Below are positions 44,250-52,457 of a stretch of 64,000 nucleotides of DNA, in pieces. A program made the translations under genes and the position numbers. Source of the stretch: Paenisporosarcina macmurdoensis (GTDB taxonomy: Bacteria > Bacillota > Bacilli > Bacillales_A > Planococcaceae); NCBI RefSeq assembly GCF_042658845.1, contig NZ_JBHSRI010000025.1, positions 682,001-746,000 on the forward strand. The letters run 5' to 3'. Numbering within the stretch: the first letter of the stretch is position 1; the number at the start of each line of letters is the position of its first letter. The notes beneath the pieces are model-generated. The model was not told the DNA's origin and did not search any database. It worked only from the letters and a program-made list of their open reading frames with translations.

Positions 44250-44580
44250 ATCAGACTGAGCGGGTGCTCAGTCTGACTTTTTAGGGTTGACGTCTGAAAA
44301 AAAGAGGATGACGTCTGAAAAAGGAGGATTCACGTCTGAAAAATCGCCGTCGACGTCTGAAAAAGTTATTTCTTCCATCAAAAGTGTCCCTTCACAACCA
44401 CAGAAAAGGCTGCGGAGCATAGCGAACAGCCCCATTTAGCATTTATTTTTACATATTGTAGGGTGAGTGGTGGCTCAGTTGTAATAATCGAGGGTCACGT
44501 AGGAAAAATCAGAGGTGACGTAGGAAAAATGGCCATAACGTAGGAAAAATCGCCATCGACGTAGGAATCTCTCCATATAT
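44250..44580 (+). repeat. Composite repeat module, long form, copy E
   Basis: Tandem to copy D with both arrays. The third CGTAGG unit is slightly altered (ATAACGTAGGAAAAA) and the final hairpin is absent. Confidence 0.9.
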
Positions 44581-44616
44581 TCATGTTCAGTAAAAATGCG
44601 CATTAAAATAAAAAAA

Positions 44617-44699
44617 GTAGAAGAGGCAGAAGTTGCATCTTCGGCCGAGTATTTACATATAGATAGTATCTATTCTCTAATAAACCAAACGAACTTAAC
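44617..44699 (+). repeat. Dispersed element with GGCCGAA hairpin, copy 2
   Basis: GAGGCAGAAGTTGCATCTTCGG, then CCGAGTATTTACATATAGA...TAATAAACCAAA. An open frame of 53 codons from ATG 44596 runs through it (EEAEVASSAEYL at its core), but it has no ribosome site. Confidence 0.7.
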
Positions 44700-44765
44700 T
44701 GCGCGCGTCCAGGTTTTCAGGGAGCGAAGGACGAATCCCTGCCGCAAAATGATCTAAAAAAATAG

Positions 44766-44803
44766 AGTTGAGCGAGTGACGAAGTCACAAGCCCAACTCT
44801 TTA
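44766..44803. terminator. Hairpin resembling a terminator near the 3' end of the membrane protein gene
   Basis: AGAGTTG...CAACTCT with an inner GTGAC/GTCAC stem, followed by TTTATTT on the plus strand. It is about 70 bases beyond the stop of the minus-strand gene. Confidence 0.5.
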
Positions 44804-44805
44804 TT

Positions 44806-44852
44806 TAGCGCACTGAAAATCTCTTTGCATCAACAGGAATTCTTCAATTAGT
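44806..44852 (+). repeat. Dispersed repeat (TCAACAGGAATTCTTCAATTAG), copy 2
   Basis: GCGCACTGAAAATCTCTTTG, then CATCAACAGGAATTCTTC; nearly identical to 21322-21368. Confidence 0.7.
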
Positions 44853-44869
44853 AGGGGTTTTTCTATGTG

Positions 44870-46399
44870 TTATATAAAATATGGACCTAATAACAAGAAT
44901 AAAATGAATAAATTCAGCCCCGTTGTGTGCAAGATAAGTATATTACAATTATCGTCCGTCACTTTTGTACGCGACAAGAGAATTGGCAAGATACAACCAA
45001 TACCTGCAATGATAATGACAAGAGACACATGCCAATCTTCTGTTAAATAAGGTGCTTTCAATACGATTCTTTCAGGATGAAGAACTGTTGAAAACAATAT
45101 AAGTTGACTGATTACGAGACCAATTGTATTTACATAAAGGGAGACTGGAAATGCATAGGGTTTACGCATTTTTTGAAGCAATGCAAGTGTCCCATATCCT
45201 ATACCAAGTCCTGGAACTATCCACGCGAATGCCAGTAACAGCAGTACCACACCGACAAACAACAAACTGATTAATGAGTAAAATGCTTCTTTACTATCAC
45301 CTTTTAAAATAGTAGCACTTTGGGCAATTTTCTCATCGCTAGATGAAGAATACATGAGCTCTTTTTCAACGCCTTTTAATTTAAAGTAAGCAATAGTTTG
45401 ATCGTTTACAAACGTGGGTTGGACGAATAAATCACCTTGTTTCGTAACAGCAGAGACCTCAATCGGTGATTCAGTATAATTTCCAACAAAGATTTTATTT
45501 ACTTTTTTCCCGTTCATATTGTACATGTAAGCGGAAAACGTAATAGATGAGCTATTTTTTCCTTGATACAATAAGGGTGAACGAATGTCGAACAATTCAG
45601 CACCTGATTCTTTATCAAAGAATTCCAGTTTAGTAAATGGCGGGTTTTGATTTTCTGTTAAATCAAATGAAGCAGCACTTAAAATTTTGGTCACAACGCC
45701 GCCTGAATTAATTCCGCTCTCTTGCAATAAACGATATTGGGTAGTAGAATCTCCCGAAAACGCCATAGAAACTAGATTTTCATTTGATTTTAAGCGGAAT
45801 TTAAACAATTCCTTAAATTCATTTTTTCCACCAAGCACCATAAATTCATTAACACGTGTATTTTTCGTGATGATAAAAAGGTGTTCATCTATAATTTTGC
45901 CAGAAAAGATAGGGTACTCTGATGTATACGACACGGGCTCACTATCACCTTGTTGGATGACAACTTGTTGATCTTTAAGCCAGTACATGAGGGTTTCATC
46001 AGATAGCGCAAAGTCATCCACATTATCAGAGATGGCTATTTCACCGCTAGTAGTAGAACGTATTAAGGTATCTTCTTTAATAAAATATGTAGTTTCACCA
46101 TCACTCCACGTATTTTTATACGTATTCAGTTCTGAATTTGACCAAACTTGTGAACACTGTAATTCATCAGTGCATGTTAGAAAGTCCATTTTATCAAAAT
46201 TAAGTAAGCTTATGGCATAGCCACTTTCAGTAGGAATGCTTTTTAGTTGGGCATGATCTCCAGCATCAACATTTGACGGAAATGAACGACTCCAGTCTTC
46301 AGAAGGTAATGATTTTTGCCCATCAAGTACAATAAAATATTGAAAACCTACTAATAGTAATAGGATGACAATACTTATGGTGTTAAATTTTTTATTCAT
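44870..46399 (-). CDS. Hypothetical membrane protein with large extracytoplasmic domain
   Basis: A 509-residue protein not recognised. One N-terminal membrane segment (about residues 6-24) is followed by some 350 residues of repetitive beta structure (TTYFIKEDTLIRST, EPVSYTSEYPIFSGK), which could be a propeller outside the cell, and then four to five C-terminal membrane helices (about 370-509). ATG 46399 follows AAAAGGA; the frame begins 12 codons earlier. It looks like a surface or sensor protein. The gene is AT-rich and flanked by repeats, so it may be an insertion between icmF and rpoE. Confidence 0.7.
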   Translation of the reverse strand: MNKKFNTISIVILLLLVGFQYFIVLDGQKSLPSEDWSRSFPSNVDAGDHAQLKSIPTESGYAISLLNFDKMDFLTCTDELQCSQVWSNSELNTYKNTWSDGETTYFIKEDTLIRSTTSGEIAISDNVDDFALSDETLMYWLKDQQVVIQQGDSEPVSYTSEYPIFSGKIIDEHLFIITKNTRVNEFMVLGGKNEFKELFKFRLKSNENLVSMAFSGDSTTQYRLLQESGINSGGVVTKILSAASFDLTENQNPPFTKLEFFDKESGAELFDIRSPLLYQGKNSSSITFSAYMYNMNGKKVNKIFVGNYTESPIEVSAVTKQGDLFVQPTFVNDQTIAYFKLKGVEKELMYSSSSDEKIAQSATILKGDSKEAFYSLISLLFVGVVLLLLAFAWIVPGLGIGYGTLALLQKMRKPYAFPVSLYVNTIGLVISQLILFSTVLHPERIVLKAPYLTEDWHVSLVIIIAGIGCILPILLSRTKVTDDNCNILILHTTGLNLFILFLLLGPYFI

Positions 46400-46562
46400 A
46401 GTTTTGTCCTTTTCTGTATGTATTTGTGATATCAATTATGGCATAGATTACCAAATTCTGAAATATAGAAATTAATATTTATTTTGATATTCTTATGCTT
46501 ATCAACGACCTTTATCTTAGTTTTAGGTATAATAGAACAAGAAGAATGGGAGGGTGTCAGAA

Positions 46563-46727
46563 ATGAGAGGAACTATTCATTTTATCGTGATAATGACATG
46601 CCTTGTCTCTACATTTTTCCTGTATAATAAACAAATGGGATCCATTCCGTTAATTATATTATCGATTTACTTGTTTTATTTAGGTTTTCTCAAGCTACGA
46701 GAAGCAAAAAACAGCAAATTACAGTAG
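46563..46727 (+). CDS. Small two-helix membrane protein (54 residues)
   Basis: MRGTIHFIVIMTCLVSTFFL then a short loop YNKQMGSIP and a second hydrophobic helix LIILSIYLFYLGFLKL, ending with a basic tail REAKNSKLQ. GGGAGGG lies 8 bases upstream of ATG 46563, and TATAAT is at 46528-46533. No family recognised. It sits just ahead of rpoE and ends 67 bases before its start. Confidence 0.65.
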   Translation: MRGTIHFIVIMTCLVSTFFLYNKQMGSIPLIILSIYLFYLGFLKLREAKNSKLQ

Positions 46728-46793
46728 CATATTTGAATGAGGTTTGTATATAATGGGTACTATGCGAACGTATGTAGAAAGGACGTGCACAAT

Positions 46794-47363
46794 TTGAAAT
46801 TTCGTGAAATGACAAAAGAACAAATATGTGAAGAATCGTTTATCGATTTAGGACATGCAATATTAGAAGAAAAACACGAATCTTTAACTTTACAAGAATT
46901 ACTAGATGAAATTAAAAAATTAAACAAGTTTACTGAAGCACAAATGAAAGAGCGTAAACTTCAGTATTATACAGATATGAACATTGATGGTCGCTTCCTT
47001 GCGATTTCTGAAAACCGTTGGGGTTTACGTGAATGGTACCCGGTTGAACAAATCGAAGAAGAAACAGCGCCAACAGTTAAAGTTCGCAAAAAGAAATCAA
47101 AATCTAAAGGCGAAGATGATATCGAAGACGACACAGATGATGATGAAATCGCATTTGAAGAGGATTTCGATGAATTTGTTGAAGACGTTGAAGATTTCGA
47201 TTTAGATGATGACGACGACGATGATGACGATGAAGATGATGATGTAGTGGAAATTGAAGAAGTTGTTGCAGAAGAGCTTCTTACGACCACTGATGAATTT
47301 GAAATCGTTGTCGATGAAGAAGACGAAGAAGAAGATGAAGATGAAGACGAGGATGAAAAATAA
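46794..47363 (+). CDS. rpoE: RNA polymerase delta subunit
   Basis: Delta factor of Gram-positive RNA polymerase, which promotes release and recycling of the enzyme. 189 residues: the N-terminal HARE-HTH domain (EMTKEQICEESFIDLGHAIL, GRFLAISENRWGLREWYPV) is followed by a Lys patch KVRKKKSKSK and about 85 residues of almost pure Asp/Glu. TTG 46794 with GAAAGGA upstream gives the family N-terminus KFREMTKEQ; a longer frame from 46737 is not supported. rpoE-pyrG order is conserved. Confidence 0.96.
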   Translation: MKFREMTKEQICEESFIDLGHAILEEKHESLTLQELLDEIKKLNKFTEAQMKERKLQYYTDMNIDGRFLAISENRWGLREWYPVEQIEEETAPTVKVRKKKSKSKGEDDIEDDTDDDEIAFEEDFDEFVEDVEDFDLDDDDDDDDDEDDDVVEIEEVVAEELLTTTDEFEIVVDEEDEEEDEDEDEDEK

Positions 47364-47369
47364 TTAGTC

Positions 47370-47487
47370 TTGACTTATTTAGTCATTCGGATTACTCTTT
47401 TACTTGGGCTCCCTAAAAAGGGAGATTGAACGCTTATATAATGCGCTCCCTCTGCAAACACTGCAGGTGGAGCGCTTTTTTATTTTA
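47370..47487 (+). promoter_or_regulatory. pyrG promoter and CTP-responsive attenuator leader
   Basis: TTGACT (47370-47375), 17-bp spacer, TACTCT (47393-47398), and start site GGGCTCCC at 47406, identical to the B. subtilis pyrG initiation sequence. A terminator hairpin follows: GCGCTCCCTCTGCA with TGCAGGTGGAGCGC, then T6 (47443-47478). In B. subtilis low CTP causes G reiteration at GGGC, and the extra G residues pair with the CU-rich 5' arm of this hairpin to prevent termination. All parts are present here. Confidence 0.85.
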
Positions 47488-47586
47488 AAAGCAAGCGCTA
47501 CTCTTGTTTGAAGCAGATTTACGTAAATCTGTAGCAATACTAGCAATATTCAGAAAACCAAATTCACCTTATAGGAGGAGTTAGCT

Positions 47587-49182
47587 TTGACAAAATACAT
47601 TTTCGTAACTGGTGGCGTAGTTTCTTCACTAGGTAAAGGAATTACAGCGGCATCACTTGGCCGTTTGCTTAAAAATCGTGGTCTAACTGTAGCGATACAA
47701 AAATTCGATCCATACATCAACGTAGACCCAGGAACAATGAGCCCGTACCAACATGGGGAAGTATACGTAACTGACGACGGTGCTGAAGCGGATCTAGATC
47801 TTGGTCACTATGAGCGCTTTATTGACATCAACGTTAGTAAATTCTCAAATGTTACGACTGGTAAAGTTTACTCAGCAGTTCTTAAAAAAGAACGTCGCGG
47901 GGACTACCTTGGAGGAACTGTTCAAGTAATTCCTCACATAACGAACGAAATCAAAGAGCGTTTAGTACGTTCGGCAAAAGAAACAAATGCAGATGTAGTC
48001 ATAACTGAAATCGGGGGAACGGTTGGGGACATCGAGTCACTGCCATTCCTAGAAGCAATTCGCCAAATGAAAGGCGACTTCGGTGCAGAAAACGTGATGT
48101 ACATTCACTGTACGCTAATTCCTTATCTTCGTGCGGCTAAAGAAATGAAAACAAAACCGACTCAACATAGTGTTAAAGAGCTACGTAGTTTAGGAATTCA
48201 ACCAAACATCATTGTGGTACGTACTGAATTTGCAGTGCCACAAGACATGAAAGATAAAATCGCATTGTTCTGTGACATTAAAGCAAGCGAAGTAATCGAA
48301 GCGCGTGATGCGGAATCATTATATGAAGTACCGTTAATGCTTCTAGACCAGCATATGGACCAAATCGTACTTGACCATTTCGGTATAAAAGCACCTAAAG
48401 CAGATATGACGGATTGGATGGCTTTAGTAGATCGTGTGCAAAACTTATCGAAAAAAGTGCGTATTGGTTTAGTTGGAAAATACGTAGAATTACAAGATGC
48501 CTACATTTCAGTTGTTGAAGCAATGAAACATGCAGGATTTGCATTTGACGCAGACATTGAAGTGAAATGGATCAACGCTGAACACGTCAGCGAAGAAAAT
48601 GTCGCAGAATGGTTAAGCGATGTCGACGGCGTATTAGTTCCTGGTGGTTTCGGTGACCGTGGAGTAGAAGGTAAAATTGCTGCAACTGCTTACGCACGTG
48701 AAAACAATGTGCCTTTCTTAGGTATTTGTTTAGGTATGCAACTTGCAACAGTAGAATTTGCACGCAATATTTTACATTTAAAAGATGCACATTCATCTGA
48801 ATTAAACCCACAAACTCCATACCCAATTATCGACCTATTACCTGAACAAAAAGACGTTGAAGACTTAGGTGGAACATTACGTTTAGGACTGCAACCATGT
48901 AAATTAGTGCATGGCACTAAAGCGTATGAAGCATACGGTCAAGAATTGGTGTACGAACGTCACCGTCACCGTTATGAGTTTAACAACGAATACCGCGAGC
49001 AATTTGAAGCAGCTGGTTTCATCTTCTCTGGTACGAGCCCAGATGGCCGATTAATCGAAGTGATTGAAATTCCAGATCACAAATTCTTCGTCGCATCTCA
49101 GTTCCACCCAGAATTCATTTCGCGTCCACACCGCCCACAACCTCTATTCCGTGAGTTTATCAAAGCGGCATTAGGAGAATAA
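47587..49182 (+). CDS. pyrG: CTP synthase
   Basis: Makes CTP from UTP and glutamine. 531 residues: the synthetase domain starts KYIFVTGGVVSSLGKGITAASLG (P-loop), and the C-terminal glutamine amidotransferase domain has the nucleophile Cys in FLGICLGMQLA and catalytic His/Glu in FFVASQFHPEF. TTG start with AGGAGGAG. The upstream leader indicates attenuation by CTP. A terminator follows. Confidence 0.98.
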   Translation: MTKYIFVTGGVVSSLGKGITAASLGRLLKNRGLTVAIQKFDPYINVDPGTMSPYQHGEVYVTDDGAEADLDLGHYERFIDINVSKFSNVTTGKVYSAVLKKERRGDYLGGTVQVIPHITNEIKERLVRSAKETNADVVITEIGGTVGDIESLPFLEAIRQMKGDFGAENVMYIHCTLIPYLRAAKEMKTKPTQHSVKELRSLGIQPNIIVVRTEFAVPQDMKDKIALFCDIKASEVIEARDAESLYEVPLMLLDQHMDQIVLDHFGIKAPKADMTDWMALVDRVQNLSKKVRIGLVGKYVELQDAYISVVEAMKHAGFAFDADIEVKWINAEHVSEENVAEWLSDVDGVLVPGGFGDRGVEGKIAATAYARENNVPFLGICLGMQLATVEFARNILHLKDAHSSELNPQTPYPIIDLLPEQKDVEDLGGTLRLGLQPCKLVHGTKAYEAYGQELVYERHRHRYEFNNEYREQFEAAGFIFSGTSPDGRLIEVIEIPDHKFFVASQFHPEFISRPHRPQPLFREFIKAALGE

Positions 49183-49189
49183 CCAGATC

Positions 49190-49227
49190 AAATCCCGCTC
49201 CTTTGAAAAAAGAGCGGGATTTTTTTG
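49190..49227 (+). terminator. Intrinsic terminator of pyrG
   Basis: AAATCCCGCTC pairs with GAGCGGGATTT, followed by T. Confidence 0.93.
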
Positions 49228-49439
49228 AACTAAACGACAGTCACATAGAGAATGGTTACAGTTTGTCACTCAGGTTTAGGGTGAGCTTTGGAAAGCAATC
49301 ATGAGCTGCACTATTATAGCAAGAATAAGATACATGTGGATGTGACGATGTCGCGTCCACATTGTAGTTTTACAGATAATCCTGCTACTCGGATGCTTTC
49401 GTCGCTCCCCTACAACATGGAGGCAAATGGTTTGTTAAA

Positions 49440-49521
49440 TTTGGTTTACTAAAGAATTGTCACCTTCTTTAGCAATCCAAGCAGCCGAAGATACTATTTC
49501 GACTGCTCTTACATTTCTTTA
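49440..49521 (-). repeat. Dispersed element with GGCCGAA hairpin, copy 3 (reverse)
   Basis: Minus strand reads AGTCGAAATAGTATCTTCGG then CTGCTTGGATTGCTAAAGAA and TCTTTAGTAAACCAAATTT. The stem bases differ from other copies but still pair (AGTCGAA with TTCGGCT). The rest of 49228-49771 holds no gene; a hairpin GAGACACAATT/AATTGTGTCTC is at 49572-49604. Confidence 0.7.
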
Positions 49522-49685
49522 TTTTGGAGAGTTCTTTTTATAACTAGCCCGCGAGAGTGTGGATACTGGATGAGAGACACAATTTGAAGTGCAATTGTGT
49601 CTCTTCATCAGAGGGAAGAGCTACCGCAGGAAATTAGCATCAACTTACAGTATAAGAACTGCCCTAAGCTCTTTCTTCTCTAGAA

Positions 49686-49728
49686 TATTATGCAGCAGAG
49701 GTGCCGTTCGAAGCATACTGAAAAACTA
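49686..49728 (+). repeat. Dispersed repeat (TGCAGCAGAG), copy 3
   Basis: ATATTATGCAGCAGAGGTGC then GTTCGAAGCATACTGAAAAA, related to 21293-21335. Confidence 0.55.
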
Positions 49729-49771
49729 GCTGTGCCCAGTGTAGTGCCCTAAATTTTGTGCTAATCATGTT

Positions 49772-49866
49772 ATTCAGACGTCAATGCCCATTTTTCAGAC
49801 GTAGAGGTGTTTTTTTCAGACGTCAACGCTATTTTTTCAGACGTCAACCTCGAAAAGTCAGACTAA
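49772..49866 (-). repeat. CGTCTGAAAA array with partial module, reverse orientation
   Basis: Four TTTTCAGACG motifs at steps near 21 bp, ending with AACCTCGAAAAGTCAGACT, the remains of the module's hairpin side. It is a solo part of the composite module. Confidence 0.85.
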
Positions 49867-49978
49867 GATTTATTCGAAGAATGAAAAACGGGATTTTCAA
49901 CCTCAACCACTGTCTATTTTGCTTTATAGTAAGTGTCATCACTGACTTTATAAAATGGTCTGAATTAAAATTAGCAAA

Positions 49979-50066
49979 AAGAGGCCGAAATAGTATCTTC
50001 GGCCGAACATCTACGTAAAGAAAGTGTCAAATCTTTAGTTTTCTTTAGGTAATCCAAGTAGGCTAG
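49979..50066 (+). repeat. Dispersed element with GGCCGAA hairpin, copy 4
   Basis: GAGGCCGAAATAGTATCTTC then GGCCGAACATCTACGTAAAG and TCTTTAGTTTTCTTTAGG. Perfect GGCCGAA/TTCGGCC stem. Confidence 0.75.
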
Positions 50067-50242
50067 AGGTTCACTTTTCGATTGAGATAACAAGGACTAA
50101 ACTCATACTTTTTAATAGCAAGTAAAACATTTTTTTGATATATGCATAATTTTTTACATATAAATTGGATTATAATGTATGATTATAAGAGAACTATATT
50201 TTCTCTTTTTTCGTAAAGAAGTATTAAATATATTTATTTAAT

Positions 50243-50271
50243 GCAGGAAAATGGAAAAGATTGTAGAATAA
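50243..50271 (+). promoter_or_regulatory. Sigma-H promoter of spo0F
   Basis: GCAGGAAAA, 11 bases, GTAGAATAA: a full match to the sigma-H consensus RnAGGAwWW-N11/12-RnnGAATww. B. subtilis spo0F also has a sigma-H promoter. A TATAAT at 50171-50176 may belong to a vegetative promoter. Confidence 0.85.
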
Positions 50272-50307
50272 GTGATGTATTATCAAAGTGAAAAAGGGGA
50301 AATTTTC

Positions 50308-50667
50308 ATGAAACAGTTACTGATTGTGGATGATCAACAAGGCATTCGCTTGCTCTTGAACGAAGTGTTCAAACGAGAAGGTTACACTACATATCTGGCT
50401 GCTAATGGAATTGAAGCATTAGAGTTAGCTGAGAGAATTAAGTTTGATGGTGTCCTCTTAGATATGAAAATTCCAGGTATGGATGGGATCGAAATATTAA
50501 AACGAATTAAATCACGCACTCCAGATGTGCCAGTTCTCATGATTACGGCATACGGTGAACTAGACTTAATTAAAGAAGCGATGGATTTAGGAGCGTCTCA
50601 CTATTTCACAAAGCCATTCGATATTTACGAAGTACGCGATGCTGTAAACGGAATGTTAAAAGAATGA
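50308..50667 (+). CDS. spo0F: Sporulation response regulator Spo0F
   Basis: Single-domain receiver that accepts phosphate from sporulation kinases and passes it to Spo0B. 119 residues. Acidic pocket Asp8-Asp9 (LLIVDDQQGIRLLL), phosphorylated Asp at about 52 (GVLLDMKIPGMDG), Thr in MITAYGELD and Lys in FTKPFD. No output domain. ATG 50308 follows AAAAGGGGAAA; a 12-codon extension is possible. Together with the Spo0E-like gene at 5.3 kb it places the phosphorelay in this organism. Confidence 0.96.
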   Translation: MKQLLIVDDQQGIRLLLNEVFKREGYTTYLAANGIEALELAERIKFDGVLLDMKIPGMDGIEILKRIKSRTPDVPVLMITAYGELDLIKEAMDLGASHYFTKPFDIYEVRDAVNGMLKE

Positions 50668-50673
50668 AACACG

Positions 50674-50702
50674 CAGGCAGTGGCAAACACTGCCTGTTTT
50701 TG
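50674..50702 (+). terminator. Intrinsic terminator of spo0F
   Basis: AGGCAGTG pairs with CACTGCCT around GCAAA, followed by GTTTTTG. Confidence 0.88.
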
Positions 50703-50827
50703 TTATGATTTAAAAGAAAAGTGGAAGTCGCCACTCTATCTCAACACTTGCACTTGGAACTAGAAATGAAGAAAACAAGCTTATCGCTTGAAACCAGATT
50801 ATAGACGATGAAATGGAGGATTTCTCA

Positions 50828-51685
50828 ATGGCTTTAGTATCTATGAAAGACATGATGATCAAAGGTAAAAATGAAGGCTATGCAATTGGACAATTCAACA
50901 TTAACAACTTAGAGTTCACTCAAGCTATTTTAATGGCAGCTGAAGAAGAAAAGTCTCCTGTGATATTAGGGGTTTCTGAAGGAGCGGCTAGATATATGGG
51001 CGGGTTTACAACCGTTGTTCACATGGTAAAAGGATTAATGATCGATTACAAAATTACTGTACCAGTGGCAATTCATTTAGATCATGGTTCAAGTTTTGAT
51101 AAATGTAAAGAAGCAATCGATGCTGGTTTCACTTCAGTAATGATTGATGCTTCTCATCATCCGTTAGAAGAAAACATCGCAATCACTTCTCAAGTTGTGG
51201 AATATGCACATGCACATGGCATTTCTGTTGAAGCTGAGTTAGGGACTGTTGGTGGTCAAGAAGATGACATTATTGCTGCTGGCGTTATTTATGCAGATCC
51301 AAAAGAATGTGCTGAACTTGTGTCACGTACAGATATTGATTGTTTAGCACCAGCACTAGGTTCGGTTCATGGTCCTTACAAAGGAGAACCAAATTTAGGC
51401 TTTGCTGAAATGGAAGAAATCTCGAAACTGTCTGACCTACCACTTGTATTGCATGGTGGAACTGGAATTCCAGAAAAAGATGTTCAACGTTCTATTTCTT
51501 TAGGTACAGCGAAAATTAATGTCAATACAGAAAGCCAAATTGCAGCAACAAAAGCAATTCGTGATTTCTTAAATAGCGATGCAGAAGAGTACGATCCACG
51601 TAAATACTTAATTCCTGCTCGTAATGCAATTAAAAGCACGGTACAAGGAAAAATGCGTGTTTTTGGAAGTTCAGGCAAAGCTTAA
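50828..51685 (+). CDS. fbaA: Fructose-bisphosphate aldolase, class II
   Basis: Zinc-dependent aldolase of glycolysis and gluconeogenesis. 285 residues. Zinc ligands: His in VAIHLDHGSSFDKC, His in GSVHGPYKGEPNL and LVLHGGTGIP; EAELGTVGGQEDD is the family signature. ATG 50828 follows TGGAGG. It is separated from spo0F by a terminator but keeps the B. subtilis order spo0F-fba-tal-murA. Confidence 0.97.
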   Translation: MALVSMKDMMIKGKNEGYAIGQFNINNLEFTQAILMAAEEEKSPVILGVSEGAARYMGGFTTVVHMVKGLMIDYKITVPVAIHLDHGSSFDKCKEAIDAGFTSVMIDASHHPLEENIAITSQVVEYAHAHGISVEAELGTVGGQEDDIIAAGVIYADPKECAELVSRTDIDCLAPALGSVHGPYKGEPNLGFAEMEEISKLSDLPLVLHGGTGIPEKDVQRSISLGTAKINVNTESQIAATKAIRDFLNSDAEEYDPRKYLIPARNAIKSTVQGKMRVFGSSGKA

Positions 51686-51710
51686 TTATATAACACAACT
51701 CGAAAATATC

Positions 51711-51756
51711 GGGAGAAGTGTCCGTGTTGATGAAATGCGGCCTTCTCCTCTTTTTC
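51711..51756 (+). terminator. Intrinsic terminator between fbaA and tal
   Basis: GGAGAAG pairs with CTTCTCC with an inner CCG/CGG part, followed by TCTTTTT. Read-through into tal is possible because tal starts 22 bases later. Confidence 0.75.
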
Positions 51757-51778
51757 CATGACTTGGAGGCAACTATTA

Positions 51779-52429
51779 ATGAAATTTTTTATAGATACAG
51801 CAAACTTTGAAGAAATAAAAGAAGCACACGCCTGGGGGATTTTGTCAGGAGTAACAACGAATCCAACACTTGTAGCAAAAGAAAACATTTCTTTCCATGA
51901 TCGCTTACGTGAAATCACAGCACTTGTTGATGGTTCAGTAAGCGCTGAAGTTATTGCGTTAGATACTGAGGGAATGATCAGAGAAGGTCGCGAATTAGCT
52001 GCCATTGCTCCAAACATCACAGTAAAATTACCAATGACTCCAGATGGGTTAGCTGCATGTTCAGTTTTTTCAAAAGAAGGCATTAAAACAAACATCACAT
52101 TAATCTTCAGTGCCAACCAAGCACTTCTTGCAGCACGTGCTGGTGCATCATATGTTTCACCATTTTTAGGTCGTTTAGACGATATCGGTCATAATGGAAT
52201 GGATTTAGTAGGGACGATTGCGCAAATTTTTGACATTCATAACATTGATACAGAAATAATTGCAGCCTCAATTCGTCATCCACAACATGTTACTGACGCG
52301 GCGCTTCACGGTGCACACATTGGTACAATGCCAATTAACGTGATGAAACAAATGTTCAAACATCCTTTAACGGATAAAGGAATTGATGCATTTTTAGCGG
52401 ATTGGAATAACAGAAATAGTGCACAATAA
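51779..52429 (+). CDS. tal: Transaldolase-like protein (TalB/FSA subfamily)
   Basis: A 216-residue small transaldolase (B. subtilis YwjH/Tal). N-terminal KFFIDTANFEEIKEA, GVTTNPTLVAKE, the Schiff-base Lys in NITVKLPMT (about residue 83), and ASYVSPFLGRLDD. It interconverts sugar phosphates of the pentose pathway; Phe in SPFLGR favours transaldolase over fructose-6-phosphate aldolase. GGAGGC upstream of ATG. Confidence 0.94.
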   Translation: MKFFIDTANFEEIKEAHAWGILSGVTTNPTLVAKENISFHDRLREITALVDGSVSAEVIALDTEGMIREGRELAAIAPNITVKLPMTPDGLAACSVFSKEGIKTNITLIFSANQALLAARAGASYVSPFLGRLDDIGHNGMDLVGTIAQIFDIHNIDTEIIAASIRHPQHVTDAALHGAHIGTMPINVMKQMFKHPLTDKGIDAFLADWNNRNSAQ

Positions 52430-52457
52430 GTTAACTCTTGAATTGTAGGTGAAATAC

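Noticed and set aside
44596..44757. 53-codon frame through the GGCCGAA element
   Set aside because: No ribosome site; kept only as an alternative reading of the repeat in the findings.
49758..50018. 86-codon open frame rich in FFRRQ
   Set aside because: It translates the reversed CGTCTGAAAA array. No ribosome site, and similarity ends with the array.
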